Made by a program: the position numbers and the translations under genes. The notes below the pieces were generated by a model. That model was not told where the DNA came from, ran no database searches, and saw nothing but the letters and a program-made list of their open reading frames with translations. A stretch of 64,000 bases of DNA from Chromobotia macracanthus (lineage: Eukaryota > Chordata > Actinopteri > Cypriniformes > Botiidae): contig JAZGTH010000064.1 of the NCBI GenBank assembly GCA_036877525.1, positions 1,253,001 through 1,317,000 of the forward strand, given 5' to 3'. Shown one piece after another: positions 11,344 to 24,229 of the stretch; the first letter of the stretch is position 1, and the number at the start of each line of letters is the position of its first letter.

Positions 11344-12400
11344 GGCGTTTCAATCCTGGACTGGCAGGCTCTTTATTTCACATTCAACAGCAATAGTGAC
11401 CAAAAGTGATGTCCAGCGTAAGAAAAATTGACTTTTTCACCCTTCATTCAAACATTGTTTAAGATTTTATATTACTTGTTTTGAATATGTGCTGCATAGC
11501 AGTGCGTGGAGTGTAAACTGAAGCTCTGTTTCAGAAGAATCTAAGGAGGTTTGGCGCAATGTTACACACAACACATGCAAAGCTTATTGAGTCTGAGGTC
11601 TGCTGTAATCAAAAACAAAGGAAGGACCAACAAAACGTTAATAACTTATTAAATTGTAATTAGCGTGTTTTTTATTTCCAGTGAGCTTTTTGTTTTTGCA
11701 TTGTTTTGCATATTAGAATAAAACCAATATTCCCTAATATGCTGTAGTTTGCCTTTTTGCCATATAAAATTTTATATAATAATTTATGTATGTATGTAAG
11801 TATACAGAGAACCCTAAGAATATTTTGATTGTTTAATTGAACTGGTTTGATAATTATAAGCAAATATTCCCTCTAGAGATCACCTTTAGCGACTACTGTA
11901 TAATCAAGCTTACATTTTATCAGCATGTATATTTACTAGGAGTTGAACCATGACCATTTGAACTATGGCTCATGAATGACACTTAGTCGTTATAGCACAC
12001 AGATAGCCTATAATGACATTCACCTCTTGTGCAGCTGCCAGATTACTGTCAGTGTGGTTACAATACTTGAGTTTGTTTTATGTTTCTCTTCTATACAGGG
12101 GTGGGACATTGTCTGGAGTGTTGTAGCCTCAAATCCTCTAGGGGAAAAAGATATCACCATTGTGCCTTTTGAGCAAGAATCTTAACCTTGGTTGCTTTCT
12201 AAGGCAAGTTTACTGTGATGTTGCTATTGGACTTGGAAAACACAGAAAAAACAACAGGAATAAACAACCCCAACTGAATAGCCTTTTGCTTGAACAGACA
12301 ATAAGACAGCAATTAAGTGTGTCATCTCTCCTGATTTAATACACAATATAAACGCTAATATGACATATTATAAATGTTTAATGAAATCTCATCATTTTTA
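11344..12400. other. AT-rich intergenic stretch, nothing recognised
   Basis: No coding signal, GC island or repeat unit recognised. Confidence 0.5.
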
Positions 12401-12419
12401 CTCAAACAAAATGCTTATT

Positions 12420-13540
12420 CCTCTTCCACAGACATGTCTATGGCAGCTTGATTCAGCTCAGAGGCAGCTCAGAGGCGCTCGGTAAAGAAGCAGGTTTGTG
12501 TAATTGGTCGATAATGGGTTTTATAGAATGTGTTGTCATAAAGGCGGCTGTTTTCATTTCATATTAAACTCTCATTGAAAGCCGACATCCCTTTTATTGT
12601 AGCGCTATGTTAAGGTTTAAGTAGCCTCTTTGCAGGTGTTTCCTGAGTTCTAGATAACAAAACACATACACATATAGGGCTGCTCTTTGATTCAGTGTTC
12701 GTGCGGTAGAAAGCTGGAGAAATAATGGCAATTGCTCAGTGTGAAGCCTATAGTGTCTTAATTAGCGCCGATTGCGTGGTGAAAGCCCTCAAGTGCCTGA
12801 ATTAGCCATAAAAAAACACTCAGTGCATTAACAGGTCTAATAGAAAACATTGAGGAAAAATCAATCCAGTGCGTTAATCACCAATATTGCGTGTTTAAGG
12901 CGAGCTAGAGTTTGTTAAAACAAGGTAAACAGATAAATACATGTATGTATATATACTTTTTGCACAGAGCACAAGAGCTTGAGTCATTTAATATGAATGA
13001 ATGAGCCCTTGACAGAGGGGGGCCAGGGGCCCCGGGTTTGACTGGTCTATTCAGCAGTAATTTTAGTCTATAAAGGTCTGGCTAAATCCACCTCCAGACA
13101 AAGCAGAGTAGCATTAGAGACACAAAGGGTTCACAAAGACCCTGAGTACTTCTGATTAAACAGCATGCTGCTCTCCACACTAAGACTAATGAAGGCCCGC
13201 ACCACCACCAGCCTCTTATCAGAGAGAGCGTTCCTTCTTCAATCTCATCCTCTTTAAATCCACCCTGATACGTCTCTTAGAAAGAAAGCACTTCTGCCTC
13301 TCTCCATGGAAATGCCCATTTAGGTTTCACCCTCGGTTTGGCTTTTTAAATGAATTCCTCTTTTGCAAACAATCAGAATGCCCCATCAACCTGTAAATCA
13401 AGAGGGCCTCTCTAAAAGCCTGACTTATGAGATATTTCAAATGGAGAGATGTAGCCTGCCTTGCTCTATAATGCAGCCAAAATGTGGCTTTCTCATCTAA
13501 TAAATGTGATTGTACATCTCTCAAGAAAAAAAATGTCTAA
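12420..13540. promoter_or_regulatory. Candidate conserved non-coding cluster 1
   Basis: Repeat-poor sequence with repeated homeodomain-type cores: CTTAATTAGCG (12757), GAATTAGCC (12799), GCATTAACAGG (12825) and GCGTTAATCACC (12872). These are embedded in text with spaced 'cagtg' phrases (12738, 12820, 12869). Such composition, unlike the AT filler on either side, is typical of developmental enhancers around homeobox genes. The target would most likely be otp, 40 kb downstream. Evidence is compositional only. Confidence 0.4.
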
Positions 13541-13689
13541 CACATAAATGCATTTGAAATTAAGCTCATAATAGGGGCCTTTCAATAAAGCTTCATTTTG
13601 ATGGTTGAAATCAACGTTTTTTTCTTTCTCAGCTGCATTTTCATAAAACTTTTTGTTAAACTAGAGTGTACGTAGGCCCCTGAAACAGA

Positions 13690-14340
13690 CGTATGTCTGA
13701 TTGGTCTCTTAAAAGTCCAGTCATTTCCCTTCATTCTCCCCAGAAAAACGAATTAAAACCAAATTCGCGAGCAGGTGCGAGTAGCCGCCGCCACTGATAG
13801 GTGAATCTCGCCGAACAGCATGAGAGAAGTGTTGGAAATGAGATCCCGCTGCCGGACCGCTTTACAAAACCAGACCGGCCTCCTCCTCACAATATGTATT
13901 ACAAATTGGCTATTTGTATTGAGACTCTTCGGGGGCCCGAGGCACCGAGGGCACACATTCCCTCGGGACGGAGGGTCTATAGCGGGGTCTTTTTAGCACC
14001 GTGTGGGGATGATGGGATGAGAAAGAGAGGGGCCCGGTTACGGAGGAAAATTATGTCACGGCGGTGTCATTAATGCCACCCTCTCTTTTTCCTCGCCCTC
14101 TCTGGGGCCCCGCGCGCTCTCATCAGAATGCTAATTCGCCTTTTAAGAATCCTCCCCCGCGCGGCCCTCCTCAATGGACTTCTCGCTACTAAAAAGGACA
14201 AAGCGCGCGCAGACGCACGCACGCCCGACCCGGGCGCACAGATGCGGGTGTCGGCGGTCTAGCGGTGGCGGTCCTCGCCCACGTGAGTTCAACCCCAATT
14301 AATTAACCCGCTGAGCTCGAAGCGCGCAGGTACCCCCCAG
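13690..14340. promoter_or_regulatory. Candidate regulatory island 2, strongly GC/CpG-enriched
   Basis: An abrupt rise in GC and CpG (GCGAGCAGGTGCGAGTAGCC, CCGCGCGGCCCTCC, GCGCGCGCAGACGCACGC) without a recognisable exon. It has ACAAATTGGCTATTTGTATT and CAATTAATTAACCCG motifs inside, and an E-box CACGTG at 14280. An unmethylated CpG island or enhancer is likely. A short frame at 13801-14073 (+) has no family match and no supported splice sites. Confidence 0.45.
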
Positions 14341-15985
14341 ATTTTTAAATGCGCATCTCATTTCTCAATTGGCTGCTCTGGCCACTTTTGTTAAAAGAGG
14401 TGACATTTTTCCCGTCCGCACCCCTCCCTGTCCTTATCCAACAGTTAGACTCTGTTTCAAAACCCTGTGAGCTCCCTACCTAGGCGGCATATTGGAGGTT
14501 TAACAACATGCGACAACGCAAAAATAAATCCATGTACGCATTTGTTCATCATGCTCTTGCAAACTACTATTGTCAAAAAAGGCATTGAATTAACTTTCTG
14601 TAAGTACCGAAATGGGCTTTGGTTCCTTTGCATGACGTTCGGAAGTTGGAGACGTGAACCTTTTGTAATATTCCAACTTTAAATCACGCGTTTGGCGACG
14701 ACTTCAACTTTTTTTTACCAGCAAACTCCTAATTCAGTCAGTGAAACTATATGAACAGAGCGTTTCGCGATATAAACAGGGCACTAGAAAGCAGCTGCCC
14801 ATGCAGACAGTGGACAGAGCCCTAATCCCCCTCTGGACCCTGCGTGGGGATGAATGCACAGAGAGGCGGCTCATGGGCACGACAAAATAAAACGCTTTAA
14901 AGGGTTTCTTTGTTTGGCCCTCAGGAGCTCCCTTGACAGATCTTGGTTGAAAGACACAAATAGAAAGTGATGGAGCTCTAATTGCGGGCAGTTGTCATAT
15001 GGACATATTTGAATAGAGATTACGGGCAGTACTTCACGCAGATCCACTCCCGTTTAGAGCAATAGAGGGATGAGAGATCAGGCGATACGGAGGGATTACA
15101 CAAATTGACTACACTTACCCAATTAACACTCTAACAAGAGACAGGACGAACTGCTTAACATCTCTGTAGCGCTGTTTTGGGCTATTTCGTCTGTGTCGTG
15201 TCGCATATCTAATGTCAGATTAGCGATTAAAGCAGATATCTGTAATCCACATGAAGTGCGGAAAGTCACATTATGTGACACATCCTAGTAAAATTAAAGG
15301 CTGGGACGTTTAAGTTGATAACATTTGTTATTTGCTCTATGCAGCTTTAACACTAAAAGACATTTGAAATGATTGCTTATGATGATTCGTTGGGTTAGCA
15401 ATTTTGTTAGATAAAGAGAAAATGATCTTTTTTTTCCCAAACATAACCACAGTTTCTTGAAACAGAAGCTCTGTCATAGTTTTTAAAATAATGAAAGTTT
15501 TATGTAACAGTTACCACAGACCCTTTAGACAACCGTCTAAGTGTTTAAGACAGACACTTGTTCATTAATTTGTTAGCTGGTTAGTCAGTGGTTAGTTAGT
15601 CAGTCATTTAGGTTATTGGTAACATTAAAATTGGTGGCTAATCATTAGTATTATCAGCCAGACAATAAGTACGCAATAAAGTAAACAGAATTGTATATTG
15701 GAGATTTGAGTATGTATTACAATAAATTTGAAAGAGTAAACATTATAAAATATAATGTCAATTAACAGAAAGTAGGCTATTACATAAAATGGATTTAAAC
15801 TTTAAAGTATTTTAGGTTTTACGTGATATTCTCCGCAAACTCCATATATTCACGTTTGCTTTCCTTTAGTTTTAGACCTATGGAAACAAAAAGGCTGATA
15901 TTTTCACAACTCACTAGGACGTGGAGTGTACATTTAGTTATTTTTTAGCTGCGTCTGTGTGTGCGTAAATAGCTTCACTAATCAC
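14341..15985. other. Mixed intergenic stretch with one motif-rich block
   Basis: The part 14820-15120 is repeat-poor and contains GGAGCTCTAATTGCGGGCAG and AGATTACGGGCAGT (GGGCAGT twice, 40 bp apart). From 15280 to 15960 the sequence is AT-rich with nothing recognised. Confidence 0.4.
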
Positions 15986-15989
15986 TGCA

Positions 15990-16400
15990 TTTGAAAAGCG
16001 TTGATTTATGGCCGTTGTTGAATGCGGGCCATGATGAGAGGGCCGGTGGTAAGTGCATTTGGATGTCTCTGTGTGATGGTGGCGTAAATAGGCGCTTTAT
16101 TTATTGCCGTGCCGGGGCCCTCCGCGCGGAAGAGCGCCTCCCCAAATTGAAATATAGCGCGAGTTTACTCTGCTGATTAGGGCTGGAGCGCTGCAGCCGC
16201 CCAAGGCTATCATCAAACAGAGAGCAGCGCTAGCTGACACCTAATTGTGGCGGGATTAATGTGCGCGGAGTGACAACAAATAACCCCGGGTGTCAACTCG
16301 GGCGACTGGTGGCGCACAATGGATGAGGAGCTGGGCGTTTGGTGTGGGGCCACGTGGGTCCTTAATGTCGTGTAATCCGTGATAATCCTATAAAGGCATG
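15990..16400. promoter_or_regulatory. Candidate regulatory island 3
   Basis: GC-rich block with GGCGTAAATAGGCGCTTTAT, CCTAATTGTGGCGGGATTAA, TGATTAGGGC and an E-box CACGTG (16351) in 400 bp, flanked by AT-rich sequence. No splice-consistent coding frame is seen. Interpreted as a developmental cis-element by composition. Confidence 0.45.
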
Positions 16401-17129
16401 ATTATATATGTTGTTACCTCTTTAGGGATTGCCGGTGTCCTACTGAGAGACGTTTTGTGGGATCTTTCAATAAAATGTGACTTATTTGGTAACACGTCTT
16501 TATCATTTAGGCCTATTGCCCTTGTAATGCGCGTTTGTGCAGTGGGGTTTGTCCACGGGGCTATGCGTGTATTGCTGAGGGACGTTGGGGTGATTATGAA
16601 AGCAAGAATATAAATTGTTGTCCATTGTATTGGTGTAGCGTTTATGCACTTGCCTGCTTGCTTTGTGTGGGTTGATGCGTTGGGTTCTGGTTATATGTAA
16701 CTAATGGAGAAGTCTCTCTCTGGTATACTCATTCAGAGCATTACTTTTTCACAATGCGTTATTTTGTTTCCGTATTGGTGTTGACTGCATTAAAATACCC
16801 CAAGGGCCCATTTAAGAGTTAGTTTTATGCTTTCCTTAGAGCAACACAATTTATTATTACAACTCGTTTCTTATTTCATCTGAACTCAAAAAATTGATAC
16901 GTGAAAGTGTTGTGTGACAGAAAAAAATACATTTATAAATAAATACGTTAACAAATAGTTCTGTGACATCATAATCAAGCACATTATTTTGTCTGTATGA
17001 TATTGCATGTCTTTGCTTGACTTGGACATACCTGGACTTTATTTTTGCAAGGAGACAGTATCACCAAAAGTCATATACAGCCCCTCCTATACACACATTC
17101 ACAAAAACACTTGGTTGCGTTTCCTGCAG

Positions 17130-17530
17130 CTGAGTGTTGCTAGCGTCTCCACAGACGTTCACCCAAGCGTTACCATATAAACTTCCAATAAAACAGAGCC
17201 GCCTGATGACCTTTACCGTAATTCATCACTAGGCGCGCCGGTGACTGAGGGAGGCCCTTCACAGACCGATAATTTGATTACTACAACATCTGTAACATCA
17301 ATAATGTCCGATGAGATTGTTTTGCGCAACCAAACATGCAGGGGCCATAAAAGAGAGAGGGTGAGACAGAGAGAGTAGGTGTCATTAGTTAGGCCTCTAT
17401 GTCTTTGACATTTCACTTGCATTTCCGATTAGGAGAGCTTGCAAGATTAGAGATTATCCACGTGGCCACATCAGGGCGTTTGACGGTGACTGCTCTGGCG
17501 CAGATAATGACCATGGGCCATATGGGACGA
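17130..17530. promoter_or_regulatory. Candidate regulatory island 4
   Basis: Non-repetitive, includes GGCGCGCC (17234), GATAATTTGATTAC, CATTAGTTAGGC, CGATTAGGAG and CCACGTGGCC (17459-17468, palindromic E-box). No coding frame supported. Confidence 0.42.
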
Positions 17531-17610
17531 TACTTTTTGGAAGTGTGCAGTTTAGTATAGTATTCAAATGTGCACAACTACTTAATTAATACCAAATATT
17601 AAAGTGTGGA

Positions 17611-17720
17611 AAACAGTAACACACATGAAGCTTGGTGATTATAGTCACTATAATATATAGTGTCTAATGGCCTATATTTTATATAATTATAATCACTATA
17701 ATTAAAGTCACTATAGTGAC
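17611..17720. repeat. Cluster of CACTATA inverted repeats
   Basis: GTCACTATAGTGAC at 17707-17720 is a perfect 14-bp palindrome. The phrases TAGTCACTATAATATATAGTG (in two halves, 17640-17662) and AATCACTATAATT (17691-17703) repeat the same arms. Possibly the relic of a small inverted-repeat element. Confidence 0.55.
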
Positions 17721-18049
17721 AAAATCGTTTCAAGCAAATTCAATCTTTTTAGCCTAATAGACGTTCAGGAATTACTTTTCAGCAGGACTTTTTTCATTAC
17801 TATTCAGTTACACTCATCCATGTATTTTGTTTAGTTTATATTGGTGCACAAAACTAATTTTAAACGTTTGAGTATAAACCTTTGACTCAAAGGATTAGGA
17901 TAATCTCAGAAACTGGTTGCGATTGCTTTGAGTAAGTTCTAAAGCGACACTGTCGTACCCCTGATTACTCTAAATCAGTTTTCATTTGAGTGTATTTGTC
18001 TAACCTGCTAAATAATGAGTTTAAATGGTAGGGGAGAGATACAACCGAT

Positions 18050-18420
18050 CTGCACGGTTTAAGCCCCCACACGATTGCGCGCTGAACACTTAGAACTGGA
18101 TATAAATGTTTTGCCTAACTAGAGGAAGCATTGCGCTCACAATCCAATCGCGTGATCCATTAAGCTCATTTATTAAACGCAATTTGCCTTGTGTCATTGA
18201 GTTGAGTAACGCCTAGGAGTTAAAAACGGTAAGACACACACGACCACCGGGCGGGACAGCGGGGAAACACAGATCTGACACACGGAATTAGGAGGCAATT
18301 AAGAGAAGGTGGTTCCCGGATAAACGCTGGACACCTATGGACAGCGCCGGGCGTGTGTAATGTCAGTTTAATTGCTATATTCTGATTGTTCTTTAATAGC
18401 ACTATCACCCACTCGCCAGC
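18050..18420. promoter_or_regulatory. Candidate regulatory island 5
   Basis: Moderately GC-rich and repeat-free, with CCATTAAGCTCATTTATTAA, AGGAGGCAATTAAGAG and CAGTTTAATTGC motifs. No coding frame recognised. Confidence 0.38.
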
Positions 18421-20540
18421 ACCTGCTCTTGTTGAGTGCGCTAAAGCACTTGCTGGATTTCACTGGTTAGTTTGGTGACCTAGTTACAAAGTTATTGGGG
18501 TCAATTAAGACGCTGTTGGAGCGTGTGTTGAATTATATGTACCGTATTTCTCCTATAGGAAAAGTGATGAAAATGTTCAATAGAGTTTTGTGTCCAAGAC
18601 TTTAGAGTATACAGAAATTGACTTTTAAAAGTTATTTTACCTTTAGAAATACTTGACCAAACCAAGGACCCTAACCTTTAATTCTGTATGTCCCAGTACA
18701 GGGCAGAGTCTAAATATCCCATCAGCCCAATGCATGGAAATCCACGCATTTACAGGCGTCTTATGCATGTTTCTGCAAGGCTCGTAGGCTGTGTATCTGC
18801 AGGGCTGAGGGATTCATGTAGTTCCCATGCATGCGCAAAGACGCATAGTTAGTTGTGGTTTGTGTAAACTAATAAAAGCGTGTTGTTGTATAAAAGGGTA
18901 TCTTTAAATCATCTTTGTTCGTGTTTTTCAATTCCCCGTTTGTTTTACTCTTAGATGGCTGTTTCTTACCCCCTGTCTTTACTATTAGGCACATTTAAGG
19001 CCTGGTGCATGCAGGCAGCAGAGGATCTGCGTTCAAGGTTGAGTTACTTTGGGGCGTTTTGTGTGAGCTATTTGTCTCAGCAGTCAGTACTGTTAATGTT
19101 ACATTAGCTGTTTGATGTTTCATCATTTCAACCAATATTGCGTGAGATAACGAATGTAAAATGAAACCGCGAGGAACACGTTTGAATTCCCTCAGAAGGT
19201 GCGGGGAAAAAATCCACGCGCCATGCCTATTAGCCTGGGTAATTTATTTTGTGTATGTCAGAAAACAAGAAAGCCAGAAAAAGAATATGGGGCTTTCTTT
19301 TCCATTACCAAACATTACAATCTTATTTCCATCACTGCACCGTTAAGTAATTTGCGAAAAGCCAACAGAGTCTGCCGAGCCACGCGCGTGGCGTGTGTTT
19401 AAATCCATTACTTTACCTTTTAATCAAACCTCGAGCTCGTGTCAAAATTCGCAGTTTTCGCCATGCATCTCTCCGAGCTCGTTCCAGTTCACCGGATGAC
19501 CTTGAAAATGTTTGCTCTTCTATACGTCGTCGTCTCTTTCTCCCTCTCTCCCTCTCTCTTTCGTTTCCTCACATACACTCATGCACAGTTAGGCATCTAC
19601 ATTTCCATCTATTTCTGCTAAGCCAGGGAAATTAATTTTTCACAACTGCGCACTGACGGTAGTGTCAGCAAGAACATAATTAAAGAGAGGATAATGGTGA
19701 TGACGATGGTCATTACCACAACGAATACCTTTTTAAACACTCAAATCTGAAATCTAGATCAGTCCTCAATTGACTGTTTAATATGTTGGCGAGAACTTAA
19801 GTGAGATTAATCAAAGCTTTATTGATGCTTCAGAGACTGATTATCATAAAATATATTTTTGGTAAGATGTTTATAAACTTAAATGTAAGATAACCGGTTT
19901 GGTTTAACATACAGTGGAATATTAAACGCTTTAAAGAACTCTTGTATTTAACAGCGGTTAATGCATTGAAATGAGGTGATCTCTGGTAAATGTGAAATTC
20001 TACAACGTAATAAACGTGAGTAAAATGATATTCAAAATGATATGTCTTCATGCCGTGACCTTTCCAGTTAGCAGTGAAGTTATTTCCTGCTGGCAAGAGT
20101 TGGGGGTTATTTCTTAAACTTCCCCATGACCACTTCTGTAAGTTTTTTGTAGAACATAAGCTTTTTTTTATCGCCAAGGCCTATAAAAAGCTACAATGAA
20201 TCATTTTAAGAATATATGTGAACAATATACTGCAAGCTGCACGGTTTATGGTACCAAAACCAATGCTATACCTGTAACCTCACAGCTATATATATATATA
20301 TAAATATATATATATCCTGCCCCTTATCTTTCATAGAGGCTGTGATCTTTTAATTCTGTTTACTTCAGATAGCATTTCAAATATTCTTTTAATTAAATTC
20401 ATCTATCATAATTTCTACAACTCCCTTATCATCTGTTGATTATATGCATCACCCTCTCTTTTGCTCTGTGGCGTATGCAACCGTGAAAACGTTGGTTGCA
20501 TGGTTTTGAGAGGCTTATGTCTGTTTCTGTGTGTGTGTAT
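18421..20540. other. Intergenic stretch with a weak GC-rich block
   Basis: About 19140-19560 is CpG-bearing (AACCGCGAGGAACACG, CACGCGCGTGGCGTG) and could be another regulatory element. 20286-20316 is a TATA/ATATAAATA simple repeat. No gene recognised. Confidence 0.4.
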
Positions 20541-20559
20541 GTTTGGGTTGGTGGGGAGG

Positions 20560-20930
20560 GGAGCATGTTAGTTGCTTTCGGCTGTGATTTATCGCAGTCC
20601 CGGGGAACGCGGCTCCCGTTCCGGGCCGGGCCTGTCCTAACGCATTTCAGCGCGCGCATCAGCCGTGATTAAACACCTGCTATGGCGCGCGAACAAAGCG
20701 CGCTAATCCAATATGTATCTCTGACATCTTAAATATCGTCCAATCCCCCGGCATCACGCGCAGCTTTTCCGCAAGATGGAATCCTAAAACATATTTTTCT
20801 AATTTATGGACGGACGATAAATCAAAATTAAGCCGTGGACAATGAAATATACATCAGCGTACATACTACAGCGCGCCGAAAACAGCCTCGAAATGCGGTG
20901 GGCTCGGGAGCGCGCGTAGTTGCGGGGTTT
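20560..20930. promoter_or_regulatory. Candidate regulatory island 6, CpG-rich
   Basis: Dense CpG including GGCGCGCGAACAAAGCGCGC: a SOX-type AACAAAG core (20692-20698) framed by GCGCGC at 20685-20690 and 20698-20703. It also has GTGATTAAACACCTGC and GCGCTAATCCAATATG. No coding frame with family resemblance. Confidence 0.45.
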
Positions 20931-21039
20931 ATGGGTCTGGTTTGAGTGTCTGTATTTTGTTTTGCTTCTTGAAACATCAGAGACGTTGAGCTAATGATTT
21001 GACAAAAAATTGTCAAATCAGATTATGTCTCCATGCAAA

Positions 21040-21245
21040 CATTTGCCATGGTAACCATGCTTTCCATACCAATACCATGCTAATGTAATTGCTACTATGA
21101 CTATCTGCATTTGCGAAGTGGTGGTCTTTAGCCATCATTGTCATGCAAAAAGAAAAACAAAATGTTTGTGCTTTTGCAGTAGTTTCAATAGCATTGCTCT
21201 AGCAACGATGATGTTTGGTTAAGCATGGGTACCATGGTAAATTTC
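21040..21245. repeat. CCATGGTA-type degenerate repeats
   Basis: GCCATGGTAACCATGC (21047-21062), ATACCATGC, and GGTACCATGGTAAA (21228-21241) are near-palindromic phrases of a type common in fish interspersed repeats. No full element was delimited. Confidence 0.45.
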
Positions 21246-21479
21246 TAAGGGCTGCAGCAGGGCTGTCCTCACACGGGACGTTTTCCACAAATACTCCTGG
21301 TCTTTAAATATTAAAAACAAATTTCTTATTTCTTTTTCTAGCTTAGCTCTTTGACGCATGCGTATTTCTTTCCACATCTCCACAGAAGGTACCTTTTACG
21401 CATTTAATGTCAATATTAACTTTACGAATTGTTCTTATAATTTGCATGCTAAGCTGTCGTTTACAGTGTTAAGTCAGTG

Positions 21480-21720
21480 AGGACGCAGTATTATTCTTTT
21501 CTCTGCAGCTAGATTGCGCTCTCCCGGACAGACGTGAAGTGCAGGAGGCCATTCTCTCCGGTCACTGTCCCGGTGACGCTTATTATTTGTGACTCTTCAA
21601 TTCCACAGTTTCCCCGAATTCTCAGCACATTCTGCCCGGTGTATTACGCGCTGTGAACTGCTCGGACATCAGACGCGTGTCTTTGGCCCCAGCCACATAA
21701 TGGATTTAGCACCCTGTTTT
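21480..21720. promoter_or_regulatory. Candidate regulatory island 7
   Basis: CpG-bearing, repeat-free block with inverted GTCACTGTCCCGGTGAC (21560-21576). The frames on both strands here (21589-21906, 21644-21901) are not recognisable proteins. Confidence 0.35.
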
Positions 21721-23570
21721 CGTGTTTGGAAAAAGCCCAACAGCACTGGTCCTGCGACCACAGAAAGACAAAAACAACAAAAACAGTTGACCATCGGTTT
21801 GTTTGTCCGTATAATCTCCAGCAATGTGCTTTTATTCCACATTTCCAATGCAGGAACAAGGGCAGGAGAAATGTCTCAGCGCAAAAATAATACATCAACA
21901 AACTGACCTAGTTTGCAGGACCGCGGGTGCTTGGGAAGGATAATTGTTTGTAATCATCTTAATTAATATAATAATCATCTAATTTTATACCTCCTAATGA
22001 AAATTAAGTGCATTTTGATGCATAAGTTGTAATCAGCAGGCCAAGTAATTCATCTAATGATTTGTATCGGTGTTTATTCAAATAAGCAAACAATTTAATG
22101 CTTTAATTTATACAGATTAAAACTTTGCAAGCTCACACAGGGCTGTTGTGGTATGCGTGCAGGTCGGGTATAAATTTCAGCATAGCAGGACTAAACCCGT
22201 CTAGAAAACAAACTTTACATCATAGTTTAGTAGTTTGCATATAAGGTACAAAGTCCTAAATGGTCGTCTTTAAATTGGTTTAGAGTAAAATATCTATTTA
22301 AAACCATACGTGAAAATATGTTTACAAAGAGCATCGTTGGTCTAACTTTATTTGATGACGGGTCAGAGATATTGACTTAGGCGTCATGGTGCATAATGAA
22401 GGCCACTGAGTGTATATAAATAAGCTAAATATTAATCATATGTAAATAGGTTATGGTGACATGGTTATGCTTTGATGTAACATTCTTATGAAACTACAAC
22501 CCCCGAAGACAGAAAAGATATAGTCTTATTCATCTTCCAGAATATTATTTTATAAAATTATTAAAAAAAAACAATAATACAATAATGCTTATAGGAATTA
22601 TTCAACGATGCCTCAGAATTTATGTATTTGTGTTTTATGTAAGCAATTTTTAAAACCAACTAGTAAGAAGTCCTTTCTGTCTACGTAGACATTGTATTTA
22701 TGGGCTTTGTAGTTGATTCATTTCAGGATATTTAACGTCACATTTTGTCCATTCCCAATCTGTCTTTTTCTCTTAGGTACTGTCTCAGATCTTCCTTCCC
22801 GTCAGTACATCAGTCAATCAATCTTAACCCCACACGCCATCAGCGGCTCGATTTTTGTGTTTCTTGTAATGAAAACGGCGCTCCGTGAGGGTTTTGATGA
22901 GCGCGAGTGATGAACGAGGACACAGTTTGGTGAGAGTAAGTGAAAATCACGCGCTCTTTCTCCACTCAGCGACTTTTATGTAAAACAGCGCAATTAAACA
23001 ATGTCCTGGAAATGAATGTATGCTCGAAACATGAGGCTCATTTGCCTGATGAATGGCCGCACTTTGGCTCAATGTAATTTTAGTTGAGTGTGCTTTTAAT
23101 ATTGCTCTCACTGAAGTTTTCAGACCGGATTTCACAGCATCACAAACCGTTATTTGTTTGTTTAATTCTCTGATGCACATGATATTTTAAGTACTAATAA
23201 TCTCATATCGTTCATAATGCTTATTAACCATAATTTACTCTTGTAATAATAATAATAATAATATCTGTTGATGTTTGTATAATAGAGCTCAAAGGTGGTT
23301 TAACTGGTCTGACAGGTGGTGTCCTACTGACAAGAACCTAAAATCCCTTTAAAAACATCATTCCAGACCAACATAACCAGTGGAAATCATCTTGACAGGC
23401 CAACCAAACTTTTTTTATAAGGCTTATTATCATTATCAATATTGTTTTTATCAGTATCAGTATATTGTTTATGTTGTTAGTGATGCACTGTATCAGGTTT
23501 TGCAGCACTGCAGCAGTTGAATTGCTCTGTATGGAGACTTTTGTTGCTGTTTGTGAGCAAGGGAATTTTT
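21721..23570. other. AT-rich intergenic stretch, no gene recognised
   Basis: TAATTAATATAATAATCATC around 21960 and a short (AAT)6 at 23245-23262 are seen. The stretch 22810-23000 has some CpG. 23290-23400 contains GGTGGTTTAACTGGTCT and CCAGACCAACATAACCAG, which resemble an interspersed GCTGGT/ACCAGC repeat of cyprinids in decayed form. Confidence 0.4.
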
Positions 23571-23579
23571 ATTCCAGCT

Positions 23580-23830
23580 TTCACTTCTGTTAGGCCTGTG
23601 AAACAGGGGGATGTGATCAATCTGCCGCCTATTAGGGCCGTTAATTGATAATGCATACTAATTAGGCAGAGCTTTGGTACTTTAGAGACTTTGAAGAGGT
23701 AATTGTCGGCATGAGTCCAAATATAGTTTAAAACGCAGTCTGCACGAGGTGAAAAATCTCAGCATGCTGGCGGCGCGTGAGGGGCCTGTAATGAACTGCA
23801 CTCATAAACGGAATCTGTGCCTGCATACGT
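23580..23830. promoter_or_regulatory. Candidate conserved non-coding element 8
   Basis: CCGCCTATTAGGGCCGTTAA, TTGATAATGCATACTAATTA and GAGGTAATTGTCGGCATGAG give five TAAT/ATTA cores in about 120 bp in repeat-free sequence. Typical homeodomain-input enhancer composition. No coding potential. Confidence 0.45.
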
Positions 23831-24229
23831 GATGATAGTTTCCCAGTCAAACTTTGCAAGGTTTATTACTGACTAGTGATGACCAGAAATGAACTTGAAA
23901 ACTTCTGTAGATCTGTTGAACATTCTCAGCTCTCCAAGGAACCATATAAACTAAACATTTTAGAACCCTATACATTGCAAAATATGGCAAAGGGCCCTTT
24001 GCTGAAGCTAAGATGTTGAAAACAAATATTTGATAACCTTTTTAGTAGTACACACCAGGTTGTACAGTATATACGATTAAAAAGCCTCAAGGGCCTTGAC
24101 TATGAGGGATATGACCTCTAAACCCTGGTGTTCGCATGTCACTGCTTCTTGTAGGTCCACACAAACTTCTTTTCTGTCATGTGTGATGTAAGCATGGTCA
24201 TCTTGAGTGAGACGCATTTAACTTCACTT

